64,000 nucleotides of DNA from Nucisporomicrobium flavum. Its GTDB lineage: Bacteria; Actinomycetota; Actinomycetes; Mycobacteriales; Micromonosporaceae. A program made the position numbers and the translations under genes. Location of the stretch: NCBI RefSeq assembly GCF_016464385.1, contig NZ_JADMLH010000026.1, forward strand, positions 37,942-101,941, written 5' to 3'. Shown here in pieces: positions 25,328 through 34,294 of the stretch; within the stretch, counting starts at the first letter, position 1; every line of letters begins with the position of its first letter. Below the pieces are notes generated by a model. It searched no databases, had not been told where the DNA came from, and was given only the letters and a program-made list of their open reading frames with translations.

Positions 25328-25826
25328 ATGGAAGAGGTCGTCGAGCCCGCAGCTGCCGGAGCCGTACGGGTCCGGCTCGCGGTCGGCGTGATCGTCGCCG
25401 CGGTGCTCACCACGGCGTTGCTGCTGTGGGCCAAGTGGGTGCCGTACGGGGCCAAGATTCCCGGGCTGGCCGGTAGCGGCGTCTGGCCGGGTTCCGACAT
25501 TCTGCGAACCGGCGGAGTGCAGGCCGGCGATGCTCCGTCGTGGGATGCCGCGACGAGTTTCACGGGGGCGTACGCCCGGGCGGTCTGGCGGGCACTGCTG
25601 GCCGCCTTGCTGATCAGCGCCGCCCTGCAGACGCTGGTGCCGCGGGCGTGGTTGCCGCGCCTGCTCAACCGGCGGGGGCGGCTGCGGTCGGCCCTGGCCG
25701 GCGGCCTGGCTGGTACCCCGTCCATGATGTGCACCTGCTGCACGGCTCCGGTGGCCGTGGGTCTGCGGCGGCGGGGCGCGTCGATCGCCGCCGTCGTCGC
25801 GTACTGGCTGGGCAATCCACTGCTCA
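25328..25826 (+). pseudogene. 5' part of a DUF318/ArsP-like permease, cut by a deletion
   Basis: From a good ATG (GGAGAA upstream) the frame encodes a first helix (LAVGVIVAAVLTTALLLW), a loop, a helix ending RALLAALLISAALQTLVP, and the family hallmark GTPSMMCTCCTAPVAVGL followed by VAYWLGNPLL. Normal members continue with NPVVLVLL-type helices. Here the frame turns into Arg/Gly-rich nonsense after 25826, because the DNA switches to the tail of an unrelated gene in another frame. The product would lack the second half of the permease and is presumably dead. Confidence 0.75.
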
Positions 25827-26249
25827 GGCGGGCTGGTCGCCGCCACCTCCCCGCTCATGCAGGCCGGTCCTGCTCGGCTGACCGGCATCCTCGGTGCGGT
25901 CGTGGAACAGGCGGCCGACCGGGCGGTGCACCGGCGCCTCGGTATGGTCGCGGAGCCGCTGTCGCAGGGCCGCGCGGGCCGCTACCTGCGGGCGTCACGG
26001 TGGTCCACCCGCGCGGGCGCGGTCCTGCTCGGAGTGTCGGCGATGCGCCGTAGCCGTGCCCTGGACGTCGCCGGCGGCCTGGCTCTCGCGGCCGGCTCCC
26101 TGTTCGCCCGGCTCGGCTATTTCCACGCCGGGACGGCCTCCGCGACGGACCCCCGCTACACCGTCGTACCCCAGCGGGAGCGGATCGACGCGGCTCGACC
26201 GTCCGCTCGGCACCAGCCGGATCCTGCAGCGGTGAGTCCGGATGGATGA
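25827..26249 (+). pseudogene. 3' part of an NrfD-type membrane subunit
   Basis: Reading the frame that ends at 26249 gives GLVAATSPLMQAGPARLTG, then RRLGMVAEPLSQGRAGRYLRA, a hydrophobic stretch and FARLGYFHAGTASATDPRYT followed by VVPQRERID. This is the end of the quinol-binding NrfD/PsrC subunit of actinobacterial molybdo- or hydrogenase-type complexes. The first two thirds of the gene are absent, and the sequence abuts the permease fragment without a start signal of its own. It marks the right end of a sizeable deletion. Recognition rests on remembered family sequence. Confidence 0.65.
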
Positions 26250-26329
26250 CCCAGCAGCCCGAACCCGGGCCCACCGTCGTGGCGGCGCCCGTTCCGGGTG
26301 ACCCCTGCGTGCTGTGCCACAGTGTGCCC

Positions 26330-26827
26330 ATGACCGTTCCCGCCGCCGATCCGCGCGACGAGGCCGAAGAGCAGGTGACAGCGGCGCTGCTGGCGCTCAG
26401 CCGGGTGTTCGTCGGCCTGGCCGCGCGCTCGCTCGCCGGCCTGGACGAGGACGTCACGCTGGCGCAGTACCGGACGCTCGTACTGCTGGTGTCCCCGGGG
26501 CCGCAGCGGATCGTCGATCTGGCGCAGGAGCTCGGGGTGACGTCCTCGACCGCCACCCGGATGTGCAACCGCCTGGTTCGCAAGGGGCTGGTGGCCCGCC
26601 GCAACCGCGACGACGACCGGCGCGCCGCGTGGGTGACGTTGACGCCCGCCGGGCGGGACCTCGTCGGGAACGTGATGCGCCGGCGCGCGACCGAGATCGC
26701 TCGCCTGGTGGGTGACCTGTCGATGACCCGGCCCCGGGCGTTCGCTTCGGTCGTGGAGGCGCTCGTGGAGGCGTCAGGTGAGGTGACCGACGCCCAGTGG
26801 TGGCGGCGGTGGGCGGAGTCCGTATGA
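26330..26827 (+). CDS. MarR-family transcriptional regulator
   Basis: 165 aa winged-helix regulator: a dimerisation helix (ALLALSRVFVGLAARSL), VTLAQYRTLVLL, the recognition helix LGVTSSTATRMCNRLVRKG, the wing RRNRDDDRRAAWVTLT and C-terminal dimer helices. A longer version starting at 26246 would overlap the NrfD fragment stop, but its extra 28 residues look non-coding. ATG 26330 has no ribosome site and may be leaderless. The ligand and target are unknown; the DUF4142 gene downstream or the lost permease/NrfD genes upstream are candidates. Confidence 0.75.
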   Translation: MTVPAADPRDEAEEQVTAALLALSRVFVGLAARSLAGLDEDVTLAQYRTLVLLVSPGPQRIVDLAQELGVTSSTATRMCNRLVRKGLVARRNRDDDRRAAWVTLTPAGRDLVGNVMRRRATEIARLVGDLSMTRPRAFASVVEALVEASGEVTDAQWWRRWAESV

Positions 26828-26907
26828 CCCCGCCGAGAATTTACGTGCACATGTGAACCCTTCGGCGGCGCGGCGCGTACCTCTGGGAGAATCTCCTGGA
26901 GGTGCTG

Positions 26908-27612
26908 ATGACCCGCCTGTTCGCCGTCCTGGCCGCCGTCGTGGTGCTCGTGACCGTTCCCGCCGGGGCCGCGGCCGCCGCGCCGGTGGGTCCGACGCAG
27001 CTCAACGCCGCGGACATGCTGCTGCTCAACGGGGTGCGCCAGGCCGGCCTCTGGGAGATACCCGCCGGGCAGATGGCGGCCACCCGCGGCGGCAGCGCCC
27101 AGGTGCGCAAGGTCGGGCAGATGATCGCTGACCAGCACGTACGGCTGGACCAGCTGGTGGTGGACGCGGCCAACAAGCTGGGCGCCGTCCTGCCGGCCAC
27201 CGCAACCACCCAGCAGCAAGGGTGGCTGAACGAGATGCAGAACGCGCGTGGCCGCCAGTTCGACCAGATCTTCGTGACGCGCCTGCGTAACGCGCACGGC
27301 AAGATCTTCCCGGTGATCGGTGCCGTGCGGGCCGCCACCCGCGATCCCGTGGTCCGCAAGCTGGCCGACGACGCGAACACCTTCGTGATGAACCACATGA
27401 AGATGCTGGAGAGCACCGGCCTGGTGCGTTACGAGATGCTCGCGCCGGCGGCGCTGCCCGCCGCCCAGGACACCTCCTCGCTGGCGATGGCCCGCGCGAA
27501 CGCGGGCATCAACCCGCCGCTGTCGACCGGTGTGCTCTGGGCCGTGCTGGCCGCCATGGCCGCGCTCGCCCTCTTCACCGGGGCCCGGCTGTACCTGCGC
27601 ACCCGGTTCTGA
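26908..27612 (+). CDS. DUF4142 exported protein with C-terminal membrane helix
   Basis: 234 aa. Signal sequence (LFAVLAAVVVLVTVPAGAAA), then the ferritin-like all-helical DUF4142 domain with ADMLLLNGVRQAGLWE, IADQHVRLDQLV and HGKIFPVIGAVRAATRD, a Pro/Ala linker and a terminal transmembrane helix before RLYLRTRF. So it sits on the outer face of the membrane. The family is common in stress and biofilm settings but has no assigned activity. The ATG at 26908 follows TGGAGG at 5 bases; GTG 26902 is an alternative. Confidence 0.8.
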   Translation: MTRLFAVLAAVVVLVTVPAGAAAAAPVGPTQLNAADMLLLNGVRQAGLWEIPAGQMAATRGGSAQVRKVGQMIADQHVRLDQLVVDAANKLGAVLPATATTQQQGWLNEMQNARGRQFDQIFVTRLRNAHGKIFPVIGAVRAATRDPVVRKLADDANTFVMNHMKMLESTGLVRYEMLAPAALPAAQDTSSLAMARANAGINPPLSTGVLWAVLAAMAALALFTGARLYLRTRF

Positions 27613-27628
27613 CGCTACGATCGCCTTT

Positions 27629-27644
27629 CGTGCATCAGTGCACG
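27629..27644. promoter_or_regulatory. Palindrome CGTGCA-N4-TGCACG
   Basis: Perfect 6-bp arms with a 4-bp centre between the DUF4142 stop and the response-regulator ribosome site. Either an operator or a weak terminator stem; no T-run follows. Confidence 0.35.
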
Positions 27645-27662
27645 TATTCCGGGGGAGGCGCG

Positions 27663-28091
27663 GTGAGTGGCGGGACCGTCGAGTTCCTCCTCGTGCAGGA
27701 CGACCCGGCCGAGGTGCTCTTCCTCCGAGAGACGTGGGAGTTGCACAAGGTGGCCAACCCGGTGCATGCGGTGCGGGATGTTCGGCAGGCACGTGCCTAC
27801 TTGGACCGGGAGCCGCCGTACGAGACGGCACGCCCGCCCGACGTCGTGCTGCTCGACCTCAACCTGCCCGGCCACGACGGCCGCCGGTTGCTGCGGCAGC
27901 TTCGCGAGCGCCCGGACACGGCGCACACGCCGGTGATCATCCTCGTCGACTCCAGTGCCGCCGAACATATCGTGCGGGCCGAGTTCCTCCCGGTGCAGGG
28001 GTATGCCACCAAGCCGGTCGACTTCGCCTGCCTGACCGCGATCGTCCGGGGCCTGGAGTCGACCGCGTTCATGGTTCTCCGGTCGGCCTGA
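27663..28091 (+). CDS. Single-domain response regulator (Rcp1/CheY-like)
   Basis: 142 aa with only a receiver domain: the acidic pair in LLVQDDPAEV, phospho-acceptor Asp in VVLLDLNLPGHDG, the switch residue in ILVDSSA and the lysine in YATKPVD. The long loop after helix 2 (LDREPPYETARPP) is typical of the Rcp1 type that pairs with hybrid or phytochrome-like kinases. No histidine kinase is encoded in the window, so its partner is elsewhere. The GTG at 27663 was chosen for the GGGGAGG site 5 bases upstream. Confidence 0.8.
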   Translation: MSGGTVEFLLVQDDPAEVLFLRETWELHKVANPVHAVRDVRQARAYLDREPPYETARPPDVVLLDLNLPGHDGRRLLRQLRERPDTAHTPVIILVDSSAAEHIVRAEFLPVQGYATKPVDFACLTAIVRGLESTAFMVLRSA

Positions 28092-28099
28092 CCGCGTTC

Positions 28100-28116
28100 T
28101 GTCATACAACCGTCAT
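28100..28116 (+). promoter_or_regulatory. 11-bp direct repeat (site C): TGTCAT-N5-CGTCAT
   Basis: GTCA cores at 28101 and 28112, ending 98 bases before the BON-protein ATG. Confidence 0.5.
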
Positions 28117-28213
28117 ATGGTCGCCCGGGGGCTGCGATGTCCTCCTGCGAGGATTCTTCGCTGTGGCGTCCCGGGTCCGTGGCGCCACCGCTTTCCGGTA
28201 CGAGGAGTCGCTG

Positions 28214-28459
28214 ATGAACCCGTGTCCGTCCGGACCGTGGGACGAGTACGACCAGGAGCTGGTGGAGTGTGTCGCCGACGAGCTGGTGGCCGACACCCGG
28301 ATCCGGGGCCGCCACGTCCAGGTGACCGTGCAGAACGGCGTCGTCATCCTGGAGGGGATGGTGGATTCGGTGGACATCCGGGAGGCAGCCGGACGCCGGG
28401 TGTGGGCGGTTCCCGGCGTGCAGGACGTCTGCAACATGCTCGTACCGGACGCCTGCTGA
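28214..28459 (+). CDS. BON-domain protein
   Basis: 81 aa made of one BON (OsmY-like) domain: DQELVECVADELVADTRI, then VTVQNGVVILEGMVDSVDIRE and AVPGVQDVCNMLV. BON domains bind lipid or glycan surfaces and are typical of envelope-stress proteins. There is no signal peptide, so this one is probably cytoplasmic or part of a larger interaction. GAGGAG lies 7-12 bases upstream of the ATG. Site C upstream places it in the direct-repeat regulon. Confidence 0.8.
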   Translation: MNPCPSGPWDEYDQELVECVADELVADTRIRGRHVQVTVQNGVVILEGMVDSVDIREAAGRRVWAVPGVQDVCNMLVPDAC

Positions 28460-28496
28460 TCGGTACGCAGCAGACACCCCGGTACGCGGCGCGGCG

Positions 28497-28580
28497 TCAG
28501 CTCATGGCGCCGAGGAGGTCGGGGCACGCCTGGTCGCAGCGGCGGCACGTGTCCGCGCAGATCCGGCAGTGCTCGTGCAT
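28497..28580 (-). pseudogene. C-terminal remnant of a DUF326/Csp-type four-helix copper-binding protein
   Basis: The minus strand reads HEHCRICADTCRRCDQACPD followed by LLGAMS and a stop. The regular CxxC/CxxxC spacing is that of the last helix of four-helix-bundle copper storage proteins. Upstream the frame reaches the TGA of ccmH after about 18 unrelated codons, so the first three helices are missing. It is a gene tail left by a deletion and not a working gene. Confidence 0.6.
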
Positions 28581-28631
28581 CCCGTCGCGCCGCGGCGACC
28601 TTGCCAGGGTGCGGATACGCGGGCGCGGCCC

Positions 28632-29522
28632 TCAGGGTGCGGCGAGTAGCCGGCGGACCTCGGCGGCGGCCGGGTCCGCGGGTGCGGCCTTCAGGAACCG
28701 GCGCAGCGTCGCCGTCGCCGCGGGTGATCCGGAGGCGCGCTGGGCCAGGCCGAGGATCAGCAGGGCGTCGGTGCTCGTGGGGGAGTCGTGGAGCACCTGC
28801 TCGGCGGTGATAGCGGCCTCCGTTGCCCGCTCGGCGCGCAGCAGGGCGAACGCCAGTTTGAGCCGCGTGCGGTCGTCCGGGCGCTGGGTCACCACGTCGC
28901 GGTACACCTCCGCTGCTTCGGCGTAGCGTCCCTGGTCTTCCAGCGACTGTGCCAGCGACTGCAGGGACGTGTTTCGGTCGGCCGTCGGAGCGGGCCGCGT
29001 GTCGGAGGCGCGGTGCGGGCTCGCGACGGCCACGGCGGCGACGAGGGCGATCACAGCGACCGCGACGGCGTCCCAGGCGCGTGACGGTCTTCTGCGTGCC
29101 GGCGGTGCCTCGGCGGGGGCCTCTGCGGGCGAGGGCCCGTCGGGCTTTCGTCGTCGCCGGCGGAGGGCGAGCCCGGCGACGAGCGCGACGGTCAGCCCCG
29201 GCAGCAGCCACAAGAGGAGCCCGAGACCGCGGTACGACGGCTCGGCCAGCACGTCCGGTCCGTACCGGTCGACGAAGAACCGGCGGACCTGCTCCGGTGT
29301 TCGTCCGGCGGCGAGTTGTTGATCGATGGTGTCGCGCATGGCGGCAGCCATGGGGGATTGGGACTGGGCCACGGACTCGCCCTGGCAGGTTGGGCAGAGC
29401 AGCTGCTCGGCGATGCTGTGGGCGCTCTCGGGCCGTGGTCCGGCCGAGCGCCACACCGCCGTTCCGGCGGCGCCCAGGAGCACGACGAGCAGGCCGAGCG
29501 TGAGGAACCGGCGGAGGGTCAT
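28632..29522 (-). CDS. ccmH: CcmH-type cytochrome c maturation protein with TPR tail
   Basis: 296 aa. An N-terminal helix, then the haem-lyase thioredoxin-like domain with the redox motif LLCPTCQ and DTIDQQLAAGRTPEQVRRFF, then a helix (GLLLWLLPGLTVALVAGLAL). After a Pro/Ala linker there is another helix and about three TPR-like repeats (AEAAEVYRDVVTQRPDD, then LLILGLAQRASGS). So CcmH and CycH/CcmI functions are joined: reduction of apocytochrome cysteines and apocytochrome binding. The last gene of the ccm operon; its ATG overlaps the ccmG stop. Confidence 0.85.
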   Translation of the reverse strand: MTLRRFLTLGLLVVLLGAAGTAVWRSAGPRPESAHSIAEQLLCPTCQGESVAQSQSPMAAAMRDTIDQQLAAGRTPEQVRRFFVDRYGPDVLAEPSYRGLGLLLWLLPGLTVALVAGLALRRRRRKPDGPSPAEAPAEAPPARRRPSRAWDAVAVAVIALVAAVAVASPHRASDTRPAPTADRNTSLQSLAQSLEDQGRYAEAAEVYRDVVTQRPDDRTRLKLAFALLRAERATEAAITAEQVLHDSPTSTDALLILGLAQRASGSPAATATLRRFLKAAPADPAAAEVRRLLAAP

Positions 29523-30069
29523 GAGCTCATCAGCGGGCTGACCCGCTGCTCCATCCAGGCGGCGTCCACCGCACCCTGAGCCCACCAGCGCACCTGCCCG
29601 GACCGGTCGACCACGAAGGTCTCCGGCACCCCACGGGCACCCCACGCGACCGCGGTGGTGCCCTGGGGATCGGCGATGCTCTGCAGGTCCTGCACGCCGA
29701 GGCCGGAGAGCAGCGCCCGGGCCGATTCCGCGTTGTCGCGGATGTCGATGCCGACGACCGCCAGCCCGCGGGCCGCCCACCGGCGCTGGGCGGCGGCCAG
29801 CACGGGCAGTTCCTGCCGGCACGGGTCGCACCAGGACGCCCACACGTTGACCAGGACCACCTTGCCGCGCAGCGCCGCCGCATCGAACGTGGCGCCGGTC
29901 AGGGTGGTTCCGGTGAGGGCCGGAGCGGTTCCGCTGCGCGCCTGGGTGACCGGGCCGGCCGCCGTCGGTGCCGCATCCCCTGAGGGCCGCCCGACGCCGG
30001 ACGCCAACGTGACACCCAGGGCAGTCACGGCCGCAGCCGCCAGCAGCGCCGAGAGAACCCGTCCCCGCC

Positions 30070-30073
<4 letters not shown>
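29519..30073 (-). CDS. ccmG: CcmG/ResA-like thioredoxin, exported
   Basis: 184 aa with an N-terminal membrane anchor (VLSALLAAAAVTALGVTLA) and a TlpA/ResA-type domain: VLVNVWASWCDPCRQELP redox motif, VVGIDIRDN and GVPETFVVDRSG with the cis-proline. It should keep the CxxCH cysteines of apocytochromes c reduced. It overlaps ccmF and ccmH by ATGA junctions, giving one transcript. Confidence 0.85.
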
Positions 30074-31979
<1,906 letters not shown>

Positions 31980-31983
<4 letters not shown>

Positions 31984-32378
31984 CGGCTGTCCTGTCCGCC
32001 CGCCTCGGCGGGCCGGTACTCGTTGCCGTGCTTGGCCATGACCGTGTCGGAGCGGAAGACGCCCCGGTCGTCGAGGGTGCCCTCGACGACGGCCTGCTGG
32101 CCTTCGCGCAGGGTGCCCGGCAGATCGGCGACCTGTTCGACCGGGATCTCGGTGGTGCCGTCGCTGATCCGGAACCGGGTGAGACCGGCGTCGGTGCGCA
32201 GCGACCCCGGCACCACCTGCCCGCCGAGCCGGACCCGTTCGTGCGCGGAGGAGCCCTGGGTGACCTCGCTGGGGGAGCGGTAGAAGGTCAGGGTGTTCTG
32301 CAGGCCGGCTGTCATCAGCAGGGCGATGCCGGCGACCACGAGCAGGAGCAGGAGCGCACGGCTGCGTCGCGGGCTCAT
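31980..32378 (-). CDS. ccmE: Haem chaperone CcmE
   Basis: 132 aa. N-terminal anchor helix (ALLLLLVVAGIALLM) and an OB-fold domain ending VMAKHGNEYRP, where the histidine aligns with the covalent haem-binding histidine of the His-type CcmE group (LAKHDENY). It carries haem from CcmC to CcmF on the outer face. Both ends overlap neighbouring ccm genes by four bases. Confidence 0.88.
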
Positions 32379-33109
32379 CGGCGGCCCGCCGGTACCGCGT
32401 GTGGTGCGGCGGCGCGGACGCCCGTACGGGCCTCCAGGACGGCGAGGCGCCATAGGAACAACCAGGCCGCGGTGATGCTGGCGGCTGCGGCGCACACCAG
32501 CAGCGAGGCCAGCATGATGGTGTCGATCGGCGGGCTCACGCTCGGCGCCAGGACCGTGGCCTGCTGGTGCAGTGACCGCCACCAGACCACCGAGAAGTGC
32601 ACCACGGGCACGGTGACGAAGCCGGCCGCGCCGAGCCAGGCCGCGTGCCGGGCGCCGCGGTGCGGATCCGGTTTGGACCAGCGCAGGGTCAGCTGGGCGG
32701 CGTAGACCAGGAACAGCACGATCGTGCTGACGATGCGCGGATCCCACGCCCACCAGACCCCCCAGGTCGCTCGTCCCCAGACGGTCCCCGCGGCGAAGGT
32801 GACCGCGGTGGCGCCCAGACCGATCTCGGCCGCGGCACGCGCGGCCCGGTCCCAGCGCGGATCCGACCAGACGAGGTACGCCCCACTGCCGACCAGGACG
32901 GCGAAGAACGCGAGGTACGCCGTCCACGCCGCGGGCACGTGCAGGTACATCAACCGCTGCGCCTGGCCCTGGGCGGCGTCGGGCGGGGCGACGGTCAGGC
33001 CGGTCAGCGCGCCCGCCACGCCCAGCCCCAGCGCACCCCAGCCGAGGTTGCGCCGGTCCCGTGCCGCCCGGCGGCCGTCGAGCAGCGGTGTCGGCAAGTT
33101 GTTCGGCAT
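32375..33109 (-). CDS. ccmC: Haem-handling membrane protein CcmC
   Basis: 244 aa with six helices and the tryptophan-rich loop WGRATWGVWWAWDPRIVS; histidines in YLHVPAAW and VPVVHFSVVWW flank it. It loads haem onto CcmE. The ATG at 33109 follows GGAGGAG. A longer upstream frame is ignored because it enters the promoter region. ccmA, ccmB and ccmD are not in the window, so they are missing or elsewhere. First gene of the operon, divergent from ctaC. Confidence 0.87.
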   Translation of the reverse strand: MPNNLPTPLLDGRRAARDRRNLGWGALGLGVAGALTGLTVAPPDAAQGQAQRLMYLHVPAAWTAYLAFFAVLVGSGAYLVWSDPRWDRAARAAAEIGLGATAVTFAAGTVWGRATWGVWWAWDPRIVSTIVLFLVYAAQLTLRWSKPDPHRGARHAAWLGAAGFVTVPVVHFSVVWWRSLHQQATVLAPSVSPPIDTIMLASLLVCAAAASITAAWLFLWRLAVLEARTGVRAAAPHAVPAGRR

Positions 33110-33143
33110 GGTTGCTCCTCCGCGAATCTCCGGGGCGCGCCCT

Positions 33144-33167
33144 TGCCCCGGCCACAGCGGCTCAAAC
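33144..33167 (-). promoter_or_regulatory. SigB/SigF-like promoter for the ccm operon
   Basis: Minus strand GTTTG, 13 bases, GGGGCA. It mirrors the plus-strand promoter at 33214-33239. Confidence 0.4.
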
Positions 33168-33213
33168 GGCCGGGCCCGGCGAAACCCGGCGGCTGAATTT
33201 CTGTCGACCGGCC

Positions 33214-33239
33214 GTTTTGAGCGTCGGCGGTGCGGGGCA
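33214..33239 (+). promoter_or_regulatory. SigB/SigF-like promoter for the cta-qcr operon
   Basis: GTTTT, 15 bases, GGGGCA, 31 bases before the ctaC ATG. With the minus-strand promoter it forms an imperfect inverted repeat spanning 33144-33239. Confidence 0.4.
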
Positions 33240-33270
33240 GGGGTGCGCCCCGCGACGAGAGGAGGAACGG

Positions 33271-34287
33271 ATGCGGCGTGACCCATCGCGGCGCGGGGCC
33301 CGTGCACCGTGGCGACTGACGGCCGTCGGGTGCGCGCTGGTCCTCGGCGGCTGCGCGCGCCACCAGCAGTCCACGTTGCAGGCCTCGGGCGAGGGTGCCC
33401 AGCGCATCGAGGGCCTGTGGTGGCTGATGTTCTGGATCGCGATGGCCGTCTTCGCCGAGGTCATGCTGTTGCTCGGCTGGGCTCTGTGGCGCCGCCGCCG
33501 GGCCCGGGCGACGATCCGCGGTGGCGATGCCATCGGCGGCATCGCGGTGCTGGGTGTCGTCATCCCGTTCGCCATCCTGGTCACCGTCTACGGTCTCGGG
33601 CTGCGTGACCTCAACGCCCTGGCCGCGCCGCGTCAGGACCCCTCGGCGACCGTCGAGGTGATCGGGCACCAGTGGTGGTGGGAGATCCGATACACCGACC
33701 CCGCCGGTGCCGTGACCGCCAACGAGCTGCACATCCCGGTGGGCGAACCGGTCCGGGTGCGGTTGCGGACGGCGGATGTGCAGCACAGCTTCTGGGTGCC
33801 GCAGCTCATGCCCAAGACCGACCTGATCGCCGGCAAGGTGAACCAGACCTGGCTGAAGACCGACAACGTGGGGCAGTACCGCGCCCAGTGCGCGGAGTAC
33901 TGCGGTAAGCAGCACGCGTTCATGGCGCTGATGGTGGTTGCCCAGCCCCGCGCGGAGTTCGACACGTGGGTGGCATCCCTCGCGCGTCCCGCGACGACGA
34001 CGCTGAGCGCCGCCCAGCAACGCGGCCGGGAGGTCTTCGAGCGCAGCTCGTGCGCGTCCTGCCACACCGTGCGCGGGACCCCCGCGACCGGCGAGGTGGG
34101 GCCCGACCTGACCACGATCGGCTCCCGCTGGAGCATCGGCGCCGGCGCCGCCCCGAACGACGCCGGCCACCTCGGCGGCTGGATCGTCAACTCCCAGACC
34201 ATCAAGCCGGGCAACAAGATGCCGCCGCAGCCCGTCCCCGCGCAGGACCTCCAGGACCTGCTGTCGTACCTGCAATCACTGAAGTAG
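33271..34287 (+). CDS. ctaC: Cytochrome c oxidase subunit II with fused cytochrome c (caa3 type)
   Basis: 338 aa. Lipoprotein-like signal (ALVLGGCARH), two helices, then the CuA domain with VIGHQWWWEIRY and ligands in CAEYCGKQHAFM (Cys207, Cys211, His215, Met218). A C-terminal haem c domain has CASCH at 261-265 and a Met ligand probably in GNKMPP. It accepts electrons directly through its own haem, as in caa3 oxidases. AGGAGGA precedes the ATG. First gene of a long operon; typical actinobacterial CtaC lacks the haem domain. Confidence 0.92.
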   Translation: MRRDPSRRGARAPWRLTAVGCALVLGGCARHQQSTLQASGEGAQRIEGLWWLMFWIAMAVFAEVMLLLGWALWRRRRARATIRGGDAIGGIAVLGVVIPFAILVTVYGLGLRDLNALAAPRQDPSATVEVIGHQWWWEIRYTDPAGAVTANELHIPVGEPVRVRLRTADVQHSFWVPQLMPKTDLIAGKVNQTWLKTDNVGQYRAQCAEYCGKQHAFMALMVVAQPRAEFDTWVASLARPATTTLSAAQQRGREVFERSSCASCHTVRGTPATGEVGPDLTTIGSRWSIGAGAAPNDAGHLGGWIVNSQTIKPGNKMPPQPVPAQDLQDLLSYLQSLK

Positions 34288-34294
34288 GAGCCGC

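Noticed and set aside
33061..33270. Longer N-terminus for ctaC
   Set aside because: It would run through the divergent promoter region; ATG 33271 with AGGAGGA and a signal sequence is clearly the start.
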